Positions 45,501-52,737 are shown, numbered from the stretch's first letter. The stretch: 64,000 nt of DNA from Candidatus Allofournierella pullicola (GCA_019114225.1 DXFW01000039.1:62001-126000), one strand, 5' to 3'. Made by a program: numbers and translations. Notes: generated by a model from the sequence alone, not told the origin.

Positions 45501-45804
45501 TGTCGCCCATGGCTTCCAGCGCCCGGCGCACCAGCACCGCCCGGCCCGCGTCGGTGAGGGTGCGCACCGCCGCGCCGCCGTAGGTGTGCAGCAGTTTTTC
45601 CGAAAGGCTGGTGAAACTGTGGCTTTCCACCCAGCCGGAAAGCTCGTCTCCCAGGAGGGTGTAAATGCGGTTTTCGGTGCTGGAGGTGAACTGCTCCGGC
45701 ACCAGCAGCAGGCTGCGCTGCCCGGCCTCGGCCCGCTCCTTGATCCGTCCCAGCAGATAACTTGACTTTCCGCTGCCCGACGGCCCCAAAACCAGCTGCA
45801 GCAT
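42583..45804 (-). CDS. addB: ATP-dependent nuclease subunit B
   Basis: Partner of AddA. 1073 residues. N-terminal LVLGPSGSGKSSYL is its Walker A. The C-terminal nuclease carries LRVVDYKTGSKEFLL. Four cysteines for a 4Fe-4S cluster are present: one in YYSCPFAYFL (about 752) and Cys1060, Cys1063 and Cys1069 at the end. addB precedes addA by 16 bp, the normal order. A sigma-A promoter lies just upstream. Confidence 0.96.
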   Translation of the reverse strand: MLQLVLGPSGSGKSSYLLGRIKERAEAGQRSLLLVPEQFTSSTENRIYTLLGDELSGWVESHSFTSLSEKLLHTYGGAAVRTLTDAGRAVLVRRALEAMGDTVHYYSRHRRSTAFCEKCAETLNELKSAGVSAVQLEQLAAGAGASGEKLRELAGVYAAYQSLLEGAAMDPTDRVAAAAERLAPDFFAGTAVFIDEFDTFNAPKRKMLEAMLPCAQSITVALCADGLEDNEEGLGLFSGAKKMAGALRAMARKNGVAVASPVVLTEDKRHKAAPDLTRLAGLLAGGSPAQGPADPGQLTLLRAEDRQTEAKLAAAAAAKLARAGVPYGKMAVICRDASQYLAAVRYEFRLAGIPLFFDEPASAEHAAPLRLVKALLNLVRRGVSTETVLAVAKTGLTSLSEAQLCALENYAYTWQLSAAQWQQPFTLSPAGFGGEMRPADAEQLALAEAARQALVPVLANFAASARKKPAAALCETLFRTMLALGAEDKLTASAEMLKQQEGIPAAEEAVRVWDLAADLLDQMALLLGDETLPAAEYGELFDLLARTTDLGHIPQSLDAVIFTTAGRMRLDEPDYCFVLGLAEGEFPAAPGERGLLTHAERDALIRQGVEMPDCFENRMVREQVCFYKALTAAAKGVWMSWAAGPASLPVTSALAEVKACLEPAAPALETADLAATPAAALDLLGQTWNAQSPATAALYQAVEGSEAGKTALAPVRRAALAEPFQVRDTAAMHRLLGGSLRLSPSRMERYYSCPFAYFLEYVLRARPRKQAALTADQTGTLVHYILEQALKRAGEGFVDLSETELADLAASVTREYVAVNMPGTGARFEYLIRRLQKSAAALLGYIQAEQRQGAFRPVAFELGIGSGPDQVPPVVLTTKTGETVRMVGKIDRVDACREGDKTWLRVVDYKTGSKEFLLEDVRRGLNCQMLVYLFTLVRNAGDKFENPAPAGVLYLMADPAPARADRATAAAGLDYKVEGVVVDEPDVLTAMDSAATGLYVPVRFDKAGNPRLGEALTSVEELARLQGELDGLVVQMAEELYAGHIAAEPLAAGRKKETHCRWCDYRNVCRRQE

Positions 45805-45841
45805 AGATACTCCCTCCCTGCGAAAAAAGTCTTATATTTGT

Positions 45842-45870
45842 ATGATACGCAGGAAGGGGCGGTTTGTCCA
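45842..45870 (-). promoter_or_regulatory. Promoter of addBA
   Basis: Minus strand TGGACA (45870-45865), a 17-bp spacer and TATCAT (45847-45842). Confidence 0.6.
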
Positions 45871-45903
45871 CTTGACGGGCGGGAATTTTTACGCGCGCGC
45901 CTC

Positions 45904-45932
45904 TGGCAATTCCCGACCCGGTGCGTTATAAT
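45904..45932 (+). promoter_or_regulatory. Promoter of the HD-domain gene
   Basis: TGGCAA (45904-45909), a 17-bp spacer and perfect TATAAT (45927-45932). Divergent from the addBA promoter. Confidence 0.65.
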
Positions 45933-45963
45933 GAGAAAAAATACCGGAAAAGAGGTCATCATC

Positions 45964-46533
45964 ATGCCCGGACTTACCATGGAGGCCGCCCGCCAGCTGC
46001 TGGCGAGCACCACCACCGAGGACCACCTGTTCGAGCACGCCATCGGCGTGAGTGCCGCCATGGGTGCCATGGCCCGCCACTTCGGCGCGGACGAGGAATA
46101 CTGGAAAGCGGTGGGCTTCCTGCACGACTATGACTATGAGCAGTTCCCCGAGGAGCACCTGCACCACACCGCCGAGCCCCTGCGCGCCGCCGGCGTGGAC
46201 GAGGAGAGCATTCGCGCCATCCTGTCTCACGGCTGGGAGTTCTGCACCGACGTGAAACCCGAGACGGACATGGAAAAGAGCCTGTTCACCGTGGACGAGC
46301 TCACCGGTCTGGTGGGCGCCACCGCCCGCATGCGTCCGGGCGGACTGTCCGACCTGGAAGTTTCCAGCGTGAAGAAAAAGTTCAAGGACAAGCGCTTCGC
46401 CGCCAAGATCGACCGCGCGGTCATCCAGCAGGGCTGCGACATGCTGGGCATGGACCTGGCCGATGTGATCGGCTTGTGCATTGAGGGCATGCGCACCGAA
46501 ATGGACGCGCTGGGCCTTGGGCCGAAGGAATAA
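45964..46533 (+). CDS. HD-domain phosphohydrolase-like protein
   Basis: 189 residues. HD-fold metal site: His25 in LFEHAIGVSAAM, His54-Asp55 in VGFLHDYDYEQFP, and His in ILSHGWEF, with Asp in TVDELTG. This matches the HDIG-type hydrolases common in Clostridia; substrate unknown. ATG 45964 follows AGAGG. The longer frame from 45838 runs through the promoter and is discarded. Monocistronic. Confidence 0.85.
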   Translation: MPGLTMEAARQLLASTTTEDHLFEHAIGVSAAMGAMARHFGADEEYWKAVGFLHDYDYEQFPEEHLHHTAEPLRAAGVDEESIRAILSHGWEFCTDVKPETDMEKSLFTVDELTGLVGATARMRPGGLSDLEVSSVKKKFKDKRFAAKIDRAVIQQGCDMLGMDLADVIGLCIEGMRTEMDALGLGPKE

Positions 46534-46546
46534 GCTTCAGAGGCAA

Positions 46547-46583
46547 ACGCCCCGCCGGGTCTTTCCGGCGGGGCGTTTTTTTG
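46547..46583 (+). terminator. Terminator after the HD-domain gene
   Basis: Perfect 12-bp stem ACGCCCCGCCGG / CCGGCGGGGCGT followed by seven T. Confidence 0.92.
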
Positions 46584-46601
46584 CAAATCAGCGGCAACCC
46601 C

Positions 46602-46629
46602 TTGCTTTTTGGTGAAAATTCATTAAAAT
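46602..46629 (+). promoter_or_regulatory. Promoter of the DUF1413 operon
   Basis: TTGCTT (46602-46607), a 16-bp spacer and TAAAAT (46624-46629), in an unusually AT-rich island. The -10 overlaps the palindrome. Confidence 0.55.
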
Positions 46630-46649
46630 ATTACTCATAATAATATTTT
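46625..46649 (+). promoter_or_regulatory. Palindrome over the DUF1413 promoter (candidate operator)
   Basis: Perfect 9-bp arms AAAATATTA and TAATATTTT around CTCATAA. It covers the -10 box and transcription start, where a repressor would block the polymerase. Confidence 0.5.
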
Positions 46650-46666
46650 TAAAAGGGGGCCGATCC

Positions 46667-47035
46667 ATGGCAAAGGCAGTGATCATTTCGGTAACGCTCA
46701 CGGCGGAGGAGTTTGCGCTGGCAAAAGCGCTGTCCAAAGAGCACGGGCTGCCGCTGGCCCAGTGCGTCAAGCAATTCCCGCTGTGCGACAAGGTGTTCGA
46801 GACCCGCTTTGAAACGCTGAAACAGCGGGCGGCGGCCCGGCCGGCGGGGCAGCCCTTCACGGTGATGAGCCTGTTCGACGACTGGAACACGCTGGACCGG
46901 GGGCTGAAACTCTCCCTCGGCAGAACGTTTTACCATCTTGTGCGGGGCGGCAATCTGCCCGGCGTGCGCCCCGCCGGCAAGAACAGCTCCAACATACAGC
47001 TCTACGAAACAGACCCGAAGGGGGCGAAAAAATGA
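46667..47035 (+). CDS. DUF1413 domain-containing small basic protein
   Basis: 122 residues, function unknown. The second half, FTVMSLFDDWNTLDRGLKLSLGRTFYHLVRGG, followed by LPGVRPAGKNSSNIQLYE, has the DUF1413 pattern (short helical motif, LGRxFY). By my count it has 18 Lys/Arg and 11 Asp/Glu, so it is basic. No membrane segment. ATG 46667 after GGGGG. Its stop overlaps the start of the next gene as ATGA, so the products are made together. The layout resembles a toxin-antitoxin pair, but neither sequence matches one I know. Confidence 0.75.
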   Translation: MAKAVIISVTLTAEEFALAKALSKEHGLPLAQCVKQFPLCDKVFETRFETLKQRAAARPAGQPFTVMSLFDDWNTLDRGLKLSLGRTFYHLVRGGNLPGVRPAGKNSSNIQLYETDPKGAKK

Positions 47036-47331
47036 CGCTGCAGCAAAATCTTGCCGCCCTTGCGGAGCGCTGGGGGCTGAACGAAGCGGAGGCAGAACCC
47101 GAAACGCTGGCCTGGCGCCTGGTGGAACAGGGCGAGGCGGCGGAACTGGCGCAGCTTCTGGAAGAGGCGGCGCTGACCGGCAGCCGCGCAGAGCGGGCCC
47201 TGGCCCGGGAATACGGGGCGGCGCTGGACGACGCCCTGCGCTTTGACCCACTGAGCGAATGGCAGGCCGAAGCCTTTTGCAACTGCGGCGAAGAGGCGCA
47301 GGGCGAAGCCTTCGACGGCTGGGATTTTTGA
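47032..47331 (+). CDS. Small, very acidic hypothetical protein coupled to the DUF1413 gene
   Basis: 99 residues; not recognised. Leu/Ala/Glu-rich and probably helical (LAALAERWGLNEAEAE, LAQLLEEAAL). By my count 22 Asp/Glu, 6 Arg and no Lys, so strongly acidic. It ends in a Cys pair, CNC, and FDGWDF. Starts inside the stop of the DUF1413 gene (ATGA). The acid/base complementarity suggests the two products bind each other (inference). Followed by a terminator. Confidence 0.7.
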   Translation: MTLQQNLAALAERWGLNEAEAEPETLAWRLVEQGEAAELAQLLEEAALTGSRAERALAREYGAALDDALRFDPLSEWQAEAFCNCGEEAQGEAFDGWDF

Positions 47332-47339
47332 CAAAAGCA

Positions 47340-47380
47340 GGCCCCGCCGGTCAAACGACCGGCGGGGCCATTCTCCTTTT
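47340..47380 (+). terminator. Bidirectional terminator
   Basis: Perfect 13-bp stem GGCCCCGCCGGTC / GACCGGCGGGGCC with an AAAC loop, between the convergent acidic-protein gene and the peptidoglycan-binding gene. T-rich on both sides. Confidence 0.85.
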
Positions 47381-48176
47381 ACAGCGTGCGGTTGAAGGCC
47401 ATCACCAGGCCGCTCCAGGTGGCGGGGCCCACCTTGCCGTCCTCGGTGAGGCGGGCCAGACGCTGGAAGGAGCGCACCGACGCGGTGGTGGCGCTGCCGT
47501 ACCGGCCGTCGATGGTCACCTTGGGCACGGTGCCGCCCAAAGCGGACAGATAGCTCTGGACGCAGCGCACCGAGTCGCCGGTGCTCCCCTGCTGCAAAAG
47601 GCCCGGATAGCGGGGCAGCACCGGGGTGGGCGTGCCCGCCATCACCTGGCCGTAGACCTTGGCCAGGGCGGCGAAGGTGTTGCGGCCGAAGGAGCCGTCG
47701 ATGGTCAGGGCAAACTGACGCTGGAACTGCTTCACCGCCCCGGCGCTGGCGCTGCCGAAGGCCCCGTCCGCGCTGATGGAAGCGATGGCGGTGTAGACCT
47801 GGCGGATACGGATGAGCTTCTGCTGCATGCTCTTGACCACCGCGCCCTTGCTGCCGGAGCGGGCGGTGATCCCGCAGAATACCTCCCCTGCGCCGCGGAT
47901 GTCGGCAAACTCGCCATAGAGCGCGTTCCAGGTGGAAGGACCCACCTGGCCGTCGGCGGTGATACCCGCCACGGTCTGGAACGCCTTCACCGCGTTCGCG
48001 GTGTTGCTGCCGTATTGGCCGTCCACCGTCACCGACGGGACCTGGGGCCAGCGGCTGTGCACCCCGTTCAGCCAGGTCTGCACCTGGGCGCAATCCGGCC
48101 CGGAAGAGCCGTTTCTCAAAACTGTGCCGAAATAGGGCGGCATCGCGGTGACGCCGGCCTGTTCAATGGTTGCCAT
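47379..48176 (-). CDS. Protein with three peptidoglycan-binding (PG_binding_1) domains
   Basis: 265 residues made of three PG_binding_1 repeats at about 20-86, 98-165 and 190-262. Each ends in a D-G-x-(Y/F)-G-S/R-x-T/S pattern followed by V-K/R-x-FQ (VDGQYGSNTANAVKAFQ, ADGAFGSASAGAVKQFQ, IDGRYGSATTASVRSFQ). No catalytic domain and no signal peptide are seen. ATG 48176 follows AGGAGG by 10 bp; the ATG 9 bp upstream is too close to the SD. Its sigma-K-like promoter suggests a spore coat or cortex role inside the mother cell, which would explain the missing signal peptide (inference). Confidence 0.88.
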   Translation of the reverse strand: MATIEQAGVTAMPPYFGTVLRNGSSGPDCAQVQTWLNGVHSRWPQVPSVTVDGQYGSNTANAVKAFQTVAGITADGQVGPSTWNALYGEFADIRGAGEVFCGITARSGSKGAVVKSMQQKLIRIRQVYTAIASISADGAFGSASAGAVKQFQRQFALTIDGSFGRNTFAALAKVYGQVMAGTPTPVLPRYPGLLQQGSTGDSVRCVQSYLSALGGTVPKVTIDGRYGSATTASVRSFQRLARLTEDGKVGPATWSGLVMAFNRTL

Positions 48177-48199
48177 AGATCGCATCCCTCCTTGCCCCC

Positions 48200-48226
48200 A
48201 TTGTATGCAACGGGTGCGGGAAAAGT
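48200..48226 (-). promoter_or_regulatory. Sigma-K-like promoter of the peptidoglycan-binding gene
   Basis: Minus strand AC (48226-48225), a 17-bp spacer and CATACAAT (48207-48200). The surrounding CACTTTT...GCATACAATGGG nearly copies the dpaA promoter. CATACAAT would also suit sigma-E, but the -35 does not. Confidence 0.5.
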
Positions 48227-48235
48227 GCGCTCCTG

Positions 48236-48871
48236 TCAGTTGTCCGCCCCGGTGAGGCGCTCCAGCCATTCCAGGGCGGCAAAGCGCACCTCCACCTCGG
48301 GCGCTTCCACAAGGTTTTGCTGGGCCTCGGTGGGATACACCGCCGCCTCGCCCGCGGCGGGCAGGCACAGGCCGGGATAGAGCACGCAGAACCAGTTTTT
48401 GCCCGCGTGGGCCCCCAGCTCCACCCGCAGCGCGTCGTAGACCCCGGCAGGGAGGGTGAAGTCCTCATAATAAGTGGTGTCGAAGTACATCTCGGTGAGA
48501 TAGACCCGGGCGGAAAGGCTGCTGCCCTGCTCTTGCAGGGTGCGCTCCACGCAGGCCTGCAGCCGGGGCAGCGAGGCTTCGGCAATGCGGCGGGCGTCCG
48601 CCTCGTCCTCGGCGGCGGCAAAAAGCCCGCCGGCCTCGGCCAGCACCGCGTCCCGCACGATGAGTTTCAGGGCCTGGTCGGCCTCCGAGTCGGAATTGGC
48701 CTGCACATGCAGCCGCAGGGTATTCTGGCGCACCTCGTCGGCCAGGGCGCAGAAGCTGGACATCCAGCAGGTAAGTACCACCGCGAGAACAAGGCCCAGC
48801 CCCGCGCTGCATTCCAGCACCGCCCGGCGGCGCGCCGGCGAAAGGCGAAGGGAACGAATCCATGCAAACAA
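48236..48871 (-). CDS. spoIIR: Stage II sporulation protein R
   Basis: Forespore protein exported toward the mother cell, where it triggers SpoIIGA and hence sigma-E activation. 211 residues. One N-terminal membrane segment or signal (about 20-42). The family core LRLHVQANSDSEADQALKLIVRDAVL follows, later LPAGVYDALRVELGAHAGKNWFCVLYPGLC. Start is a TTG at 48871 with AAGGAAGG upstream. Lies just after ispE. Strong evidence that the organism sporulates. Confidence 0.95.
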   Translation of the reverse strand: MFAWIRSLRLSPARRRAVLECSAGLGLVLAVVLTCWMSSFCALADEVRQNTLRLHVQANSDSEADQALKLIVRDAVLAEAGGLFAAAEDEADARRIAEASLPRLQACVERTLQEQGSSLSARVYLTEMYFDTTYYEDFTLPAGVYDALRVELGAHAGKNWFCVLYPGLCLPAAGEAAVYPTEAQQNLVEAPEVEVRFAALEWLERLTGADN

Positions 48872-48907
48872 AAAAACACGTCCTTCCTTTTGGAAACATC
48901 TGCCAAA

Positions 48908-48936
48908 AGTATAGACGTGTTTTTCGCTGTTTATTC
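48908..48936 (-). promoter_or_regulatory. Possible forespore-type promoter of spoIIR
   Basis: Minus strand GAATA (48936-48932), a 17-bp spacer and CTATACT (48914-48908), loosely like sigma-F/G promoters. It overlaps the ispE stop. Weak. Confidence 0.3.
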
Positions 48937-49819
48937 AGCCCCGGCGTTTCGGCGGGGGCAGCACCCTCGCGCCGCCCCGGTCGGGGGAGGCCAGATACAC
49001 CTGGCGGTATTCCTTTGCCAGCGCGGCCCGGGCGGCTTCGGCCCGTTCGGGGTCGTCGAACACCCCGAACACCGCCGCGCCGCTGCCGGTCATCAGCGCC
49101 TGCTTGGCGCCGTTCTGCCGCAGCAGTTCCTTGATGTGGGGCGTTTCCTTGGCTCCGCTGCACTCCTCCAGGGCGTTGCCCATGGCGGCGCAGAGGGCGT
49201 CCAGGTCGCCCGCGCGCACGGCGGCCTCGGCGGCCTCGCCGTCCGGGTGGACGCTGCTGCCCACCTCATCGTAGGCGGCAAAGGCGGCGGGGGTGCTCAC
49301 CCCCACGCTGGGCATGGCCACCACAAAGCGGCAGTCCGGGCAGGGGGGCAGCGGCCGCAGAAGATCGCCTTTGCCCTGCACCCGGCAGGTGCCGCCCAGC
49401 AGGGCGAAGGGCACGTCCGCCCCGAGCTGTGCGCCGATGGCGCAGAGTTCGCTCATGGAAAGGCGGGCGTCATAGAGGGCGTTCAGCCCCACCAGCACGG
49501 CGGCGGCGTCGGCGCTGCCGCCCGCCATGCCCGCCCGCACCGGCGTGACCTTGCGCACTTCCATCTCCACCCCCGCCAGCAGGCCGGTGTAGTGGAAGAA
49601 GGCCAGGGCCGCCTTCCAGGCGGTGTTCTTTTCGTTGGGAGGCACCCGGCTGCCCGGCAGCCGGAGGATAAGGTCCCGGCTTTTGCGCAGGGTGACCCGC
49701 TCGTGGAGGGTGATGGCCTGCATGATCATGTCCAGCGCGTGGTAACCGCCGGGCAGAAGGCCCACCACGTCCAGCGTCAGGTTGAGTTTTGCCGGGGCCA
49801 GAACGGTGACCTGTTTCAT
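48935..49819 (-). CDS. ispE: 4-diphosphocytidyl-2-C-methyl-D-erythritol kinase
   Basis: GHMP kinase of the MEP isoprenoid pathway. 294 residues. N-terminal APAKLNLTLDVVG, ATP loop PVRAGMAGGSADAAAVL near residue 95, and C-terminal MTGSGAAVFGVFD. SD GAGGTGA before ATG 49819. Follows the DUF362 gene by 11 bp in a minus-strand operon. The last codons overlap a possible spoIIR promoter. Confidence 0.96.
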   Translation of the reverse strand: MKQVTVLAPAKLNLTLDVVGLLPGGYHALDMIMQAITLHERVTLRKSRDLILRLPGSRVPPNEKNTAWKAALAFFHYTGLLAGVEMEVRKVTPVRAGMAGGSADAAAVLVGLNALYDARLSMSELCAIGAQLGADVPFALLGGTCRVQGKGDLLRPLPPCPDCRFVVAMPSVGVSTPAAFAAYDEVGSSVHPDGEAAEAAVRAGDLDALCAAMGNALEECSGAKETPHIKELLRQNGAKQALMTGSGAAVFGVFDDPERAEAARAALAKEYRQVYLASPDRGGARVLPPPKRRG

Positions 49820-49830
49820 GGGTGTTCACC

Positions 49831-50985
49831 TCACAGTTTTTTGAAGAGGAAAAACCGCTTTGTGTCAATGGCCTGCACCGGGCAGACCTCGTGGCAGCAA
49901 AAACAGCGGATACAGTCCTTCGGTTTGATGTGCGCCTTTTTGTTTTTGACCTCGATGGTGTGCTGGGGGCAGATCTCGGCGCAGCGGCCGCAGCCGATAC
50001 AGCGCGCCGGGGCGATCTTCGGCCGGGGAGCCACCCACTTTTCCACCGCGGGCACCGCCCAGCGCACCGCCCGGGGGGCGGAATCGGAAAAATTCATCTT
50101 GCGCCAGGAGTCCGGAAGGCGGAAGTTATCCACCGGCGCGAACAGCGCCGTCTCCCCTGCCGCCAGGGCCGGGTCGAAGGCTGCGGGGCAAAGCCCCCGC
50201 CTTTGGGCCGCGGCAAGGTAGGGCACGCTTTCGGGCGCAAGGCCCAGCATAACGCAGAGAGCCAGGTCCATGGACAAAAGGTTTTCCGCCGCCGCCACAA
50301 AGCCCAGGGGCCGGGGGCTGCCGCCGCTGGGGCCGTTGCCCTCGTGGCCCACCACCCCGTCCAGCACCGCGAAGGCGGGCTTGACGGTGAGCAGCAGGTC
50401 GATGAGCATGTCGCCGAAGTCCTCTTTTTTCGGGCAGCGCATGTGCCACTCGGCCTTCTGCAGGCCGGGGATACAGCCGAAGAGGTTTTTTGTGGCTGCC
50501 GAAAGGCCGGTCATCATATGGGTCTTGCACTTGGGCAGGTCGATGATGACGTCCGCCGCCAGCACCGGCTCCAGCAGGGTGAAGCGGCGCTTTGCCCCTT
50601 CGGCCTTGGGAGCCTTGCCGCTGGCGGTGCCGGTGTAGAGACTGACCCCCTCTTCGGCGCAGACGGCGGCAATGCCGCTGGCCTTCCAGGCGGACTTGAC
50701 GAGGCCGGAGGCGTGGGGCCCGCCGGGGGAGTCGGCCACGGTGATGTCCTGCACGGCCACGCCCCGGCGCTTCGCGGCGCGGATGACCGCGGCCACCACC
50801 GCCGGGTGGGTGGTCACCGCCTTTTCGGGGGCGGTGCCGGAGAGAAGGTTTGGTTTCAGCAGCACCTTTTTGCCGGGGGCCAGCAGGGACGCTGCGGGCA
50901 GCTGCTGAAAAAGCCGCTCCACGGCCGCGTCCACCGTTTCCCGGGAATAGTCCGCCGCCGCGGCAAAGAACACGCGCTCATCCAT
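49831..50985 (-). CDS. DUF362 domain protein with C-terminal 2x[4Fe-4S] ferredoxin
   Basis: 384 residues. The DUF362 part (about 1-300) shows KVLLKPNLLSG, TTHPAVVAAVIRAAKRRG, DLPKCKTHMMTGLSAATKNLFG and AVLDGVVGHEGNGPSGG. The tail has two ferredoxin motifs, CIGCGRCAEICP and CIRCFCCHEVCP (about 325-375). An iron-sulfur protein probably taking part in electron transfer; no specific role known. Overlaps the end of the aminotransferase gene by 8 bp; GGAGGAG is the SD. Confidence 0.9.
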   Translation of the reverse strand: MDERVFFAAAADYSRETVDAAVERLFQQLPAASLLAPGKKVLLKPNLLSGTAPEKAVTTHPAVVAAVIRAAKRRGVAVQDITVADSPGGPHASGLVKSAWKASGIAAVCAEEGVSLYTGTASGKAPKAEGAKRRFTLLEPVLAADVIIDLPKCKTHMMTGLSAATKNLFGCIPGLQKAEWHMRCPKKEDFGDMLIDLLLTVKPAFAVLDGVVGHEGNGPSGGSPRPLGFVAAAENLLSMDLALCVMLGLAPESVPYLAAAQRRGLCPAAFDPALAAGETALFAPVDNFRLPDSWRKMNFSDSAPRAVRWAVPAVEKWVAPRPKIAPARCIGCGRCAEICPQHTIEVKNKKAHIKPKDCIRCFCCHEVCPVQAIDTKRFFLFKKL

Positions 50986-52159
50986 TCGTGCGCAGCTCCT
51001 CCAGGAAGCGTTCGATCCGGCCCAGCGCCTCGGTGAGGTGGTTCACCGAGTAGGCGTAGCTCACCCGCACAAAGCCCTCGCCGGAATCGCCGAAGGCGGT
51101 GCCGGGCACCACGGCCACTTTCTGGCTGTAGAGCAGCTTTTCGCAGAATTCGGCGCTGGAAAGGCCGGTGCTCTGAATGCTGGGGAACACATAGAAGGCG
51201 CCTTTCGGCTCAAAGCAGGAAAGGCCCATGTCGTTGAAGCGCTTGACCAGCAGGCGGCGGCGCACGTCGTACTCCCGGCGCATGCGCTCGATCTCGTCGT
51301 CGCACTCCCGCATGGCCACCACCGCCGCGTACTGGCTGGTGGTGGGGGCGCACATAATGCAGTTCTGGTGCAGCTTGGTCATGATCTTCATCACCGGGGC
51401 GGGGCCGCAGGCGTAGCCCAGGCGCCAGCCGGTCATGGCGAAGGCTTTGGAGAAGCCGTTGGCCACCACGGTGCGCTCGGCCATGCCCGGCAGGCTGGCA
51501 ATGCTCACATGGCGTTCGGTGCCGTAGTTCAGCTCGGCGTAAATTTCGTCCGACAGCACCATGATGTCGGTGCCCCGCAGCACCTCGGCAATGGCCTCCA
51601 GGTGCTCCCGCTCCATCACCGCGCCGGTGGGGTTGCAGGGGAAGGGCAGCACCAGCAGCTTGGTTTTGGGGGTGATGGCCGCCTTCAGCTCCTCGGCGGT
51701 GAGGCGGAATTCGTTCTCCGCCTTCAGGGGCACCGGCACCGGCACGCCGCCGGTGAGGGTGGTGATGGGCTGGTAACACACAAAGCAGGGCTCGGGGATG
51801 ATGACCTCGTCTCCGGGGGCCACCAGGCTGCGGATACACATGTCGATGGCCTCGCTGCCGCCCACCGTGACCAGAATCTCATGCAGGGGGTCGGTGTATT
51901 CCAGGCCGAAGCGCCGCTGCATATAGGCGGCGATCTCCAGCCGCAGCTCCTTCAGGCCGGCGTTGGCGGTGTAGCTGGTGCGGCCTTTTTCCAGGCTGCG
52001 GATGCCCGCGTCCCGGATACGCCAGGGGGTCTTGAAGTCCGGCTCGCCCACGCCCAGGCTGATACAGCCCTCCATCTCGGCGGCCAGATCGAAAAATTTG
52101 CGAATGCCGCTGGGGCGCATGGCCGCCGCGGCAGGCGCGATCACTTTCTCATAGTTCAT
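50978..52159 (-). CDS. Pyridoxal-phosphate aminotransferase class I/II
   Basis: 393 residues, fold-type I aminotransferase. VGEPDFKTP at the N-terminus, TVGGSEAIDMCI, LPFPCNPTGAVM, SDEIYAELNYG, and the PLP-lysine in NGFSKAFAMTGWRLGYACGP. C-terminal Arg in FVRVSYAYS. Resembles AspC/PatA-type enzymes for aromatic or aspartate substrates; substrate not decidable by eye. ATG 52159 overlaps the Lrp stop as TGATG, so it is co-expressed with and perhaps controlled by that regulator. Confidence 0.94.
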   Translation of the reverse strand: MNYEKVIAPAAAAMRPSGIRKFFDLAAEMEGCISLGVGEPDFKTPWRIRDAGIRSLEKGRTSYTANAGLKELRLEIAAYMQRRFGLEYTDPLHEILVTVGGSEAIDMCIRSLVAPGDEVIIPEPCFVCYQPITTLTGGVPVPVPLKAENEFRLTAEELKAAITPKTKLLVLPFPCNPTGAVMEREHLEAIAEVLRGTDIMVLSDEIYAELNYGTERHVSIASLPGMAERTVVANGFSKAFAMTGWRLGYACGPAPVMKIMTKLHQNCIMCAPTTSQYAAVVAMRECDDEIERMRREYDVRRRLLVKRFNDMGLSCFEPKGAFYVFPSIQSTGLSSAEFCEKLLYSQKVAVVPGTAFGDSGEGFVRVSYAYSVNHLTEALGRIERFLEELRTNG

Positions 52160-52638
52160 CACAGCGTGGCCCACTCCCTCTCGTCGGTTTCCTCGTCCGC
52201 GTAGAGCACGCCGTCCTTTTTATAGGTGCGCAGCACGAAGTGGGTGGCGGTGGACAGCACGTCGTCCATGGGGGCCAGGCGCTTGGCCACAAAGAGGGCG
52301 ATCTCCTGGAAGCTGCGGCCGGTGAGGATGAGCTGCAGGTCGTAGCCGCCGCTCATCAAAAGCACGCTCTGCACCTCGTCGAAGCAGGCGATGGCAGAGG
52401 CGATCTCGTCAAAACCGCGGCTCTTCTTGGGGCGCACCCGCAGCTCGATGACGGCCTTGACCCGGTCGGCGTTCAGCTTTTCCCAGTCCACCAGGGTCTT
52501 GTAGCCCCGGATCACACCGGACTTGGTGTATTCGTCCATCTTCGCGGCCACTTCCTCCGGCGTGGACGAAAGCATTGCGGCCAGGTCTTCCACCGACAGA
52601 CGGGCGTTTTCTTCCAGCAGTTGCAGCAAACGTTCCAT
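52159..52638 (-). CDS. Lrp/AsnC family transcriptional regulator
   Basis: 159 residues. N-terminal helix-turn-helix (LLQLLEENARLSVEDLAAMLSSTPEEVAAKM) and C-terminal Lrp/AsnC ligand domain (VKAVIELRVRPKKSRGFDEIASAI, SGGYDLQLILTG). Such regulators sense amino acids. ATG 52638 with GAGGTAGTGA upstream. First gene of the run Lrp-aminotransferase-DUF362-ispE, and divergent from the ACT-PFL operon, so it may control both sides (inference). Confidence 0.93.
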   Translation of the reverse strand: MERLLQLLEENARLSVEDLAAMLSSTPEEVAAKMDEYTKSGVIRGYKTLVDWEKLNADRVKAVIELRVRPKKSRGFDEIASAIACFDEVQSVLLMSGGYDLQLILTGRSFQEIALFVAKRLAPMDDVLSTATHFVLRTYKKDGVLYADEETDEREWATL

Positions 52639-52681
52639 ATTCACTACCTCGGTTTCTTGATGTGATTGCGATTTGTTTTTA

Positions 52682-52710
52682 ATTATAAAAAAAAACTTCA
52701 TCAAAGTAAA
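52682..52710 (-). promoter_or_regulatory. Promoter of the lrp-aminotransferase operon
   Basis: Minus strand TTTACT (52710-52705), a 17-bp spacer and perfect TATAAT (52687-52682), in an AT-rich tract. Confidence 0.6.
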
Positions 52711-52731
52711 CAAAAAGAGCGGAAAATCTGG

Positions 52732-52737
52732 TATAAT
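52732..52737 (+). promoter_or_regulatory. -10 box of the ACT-PFL operon
   Basis: Perfect TATAAT, without a clear -35 (AACAAA at 17 bp). An activator may be needed; the neighbouring Lrp regulator is a candidate. Confidence 0.45.

Noticed and set aside
39207..45765. Two plus-strand open frames of over 1100 codons opposite addA and addB
   Set aside because: Same GC-bias artefact; Gly/His/Gln-rich, no SD, no domain, while the minus strand encodes complete AddA and AddB.
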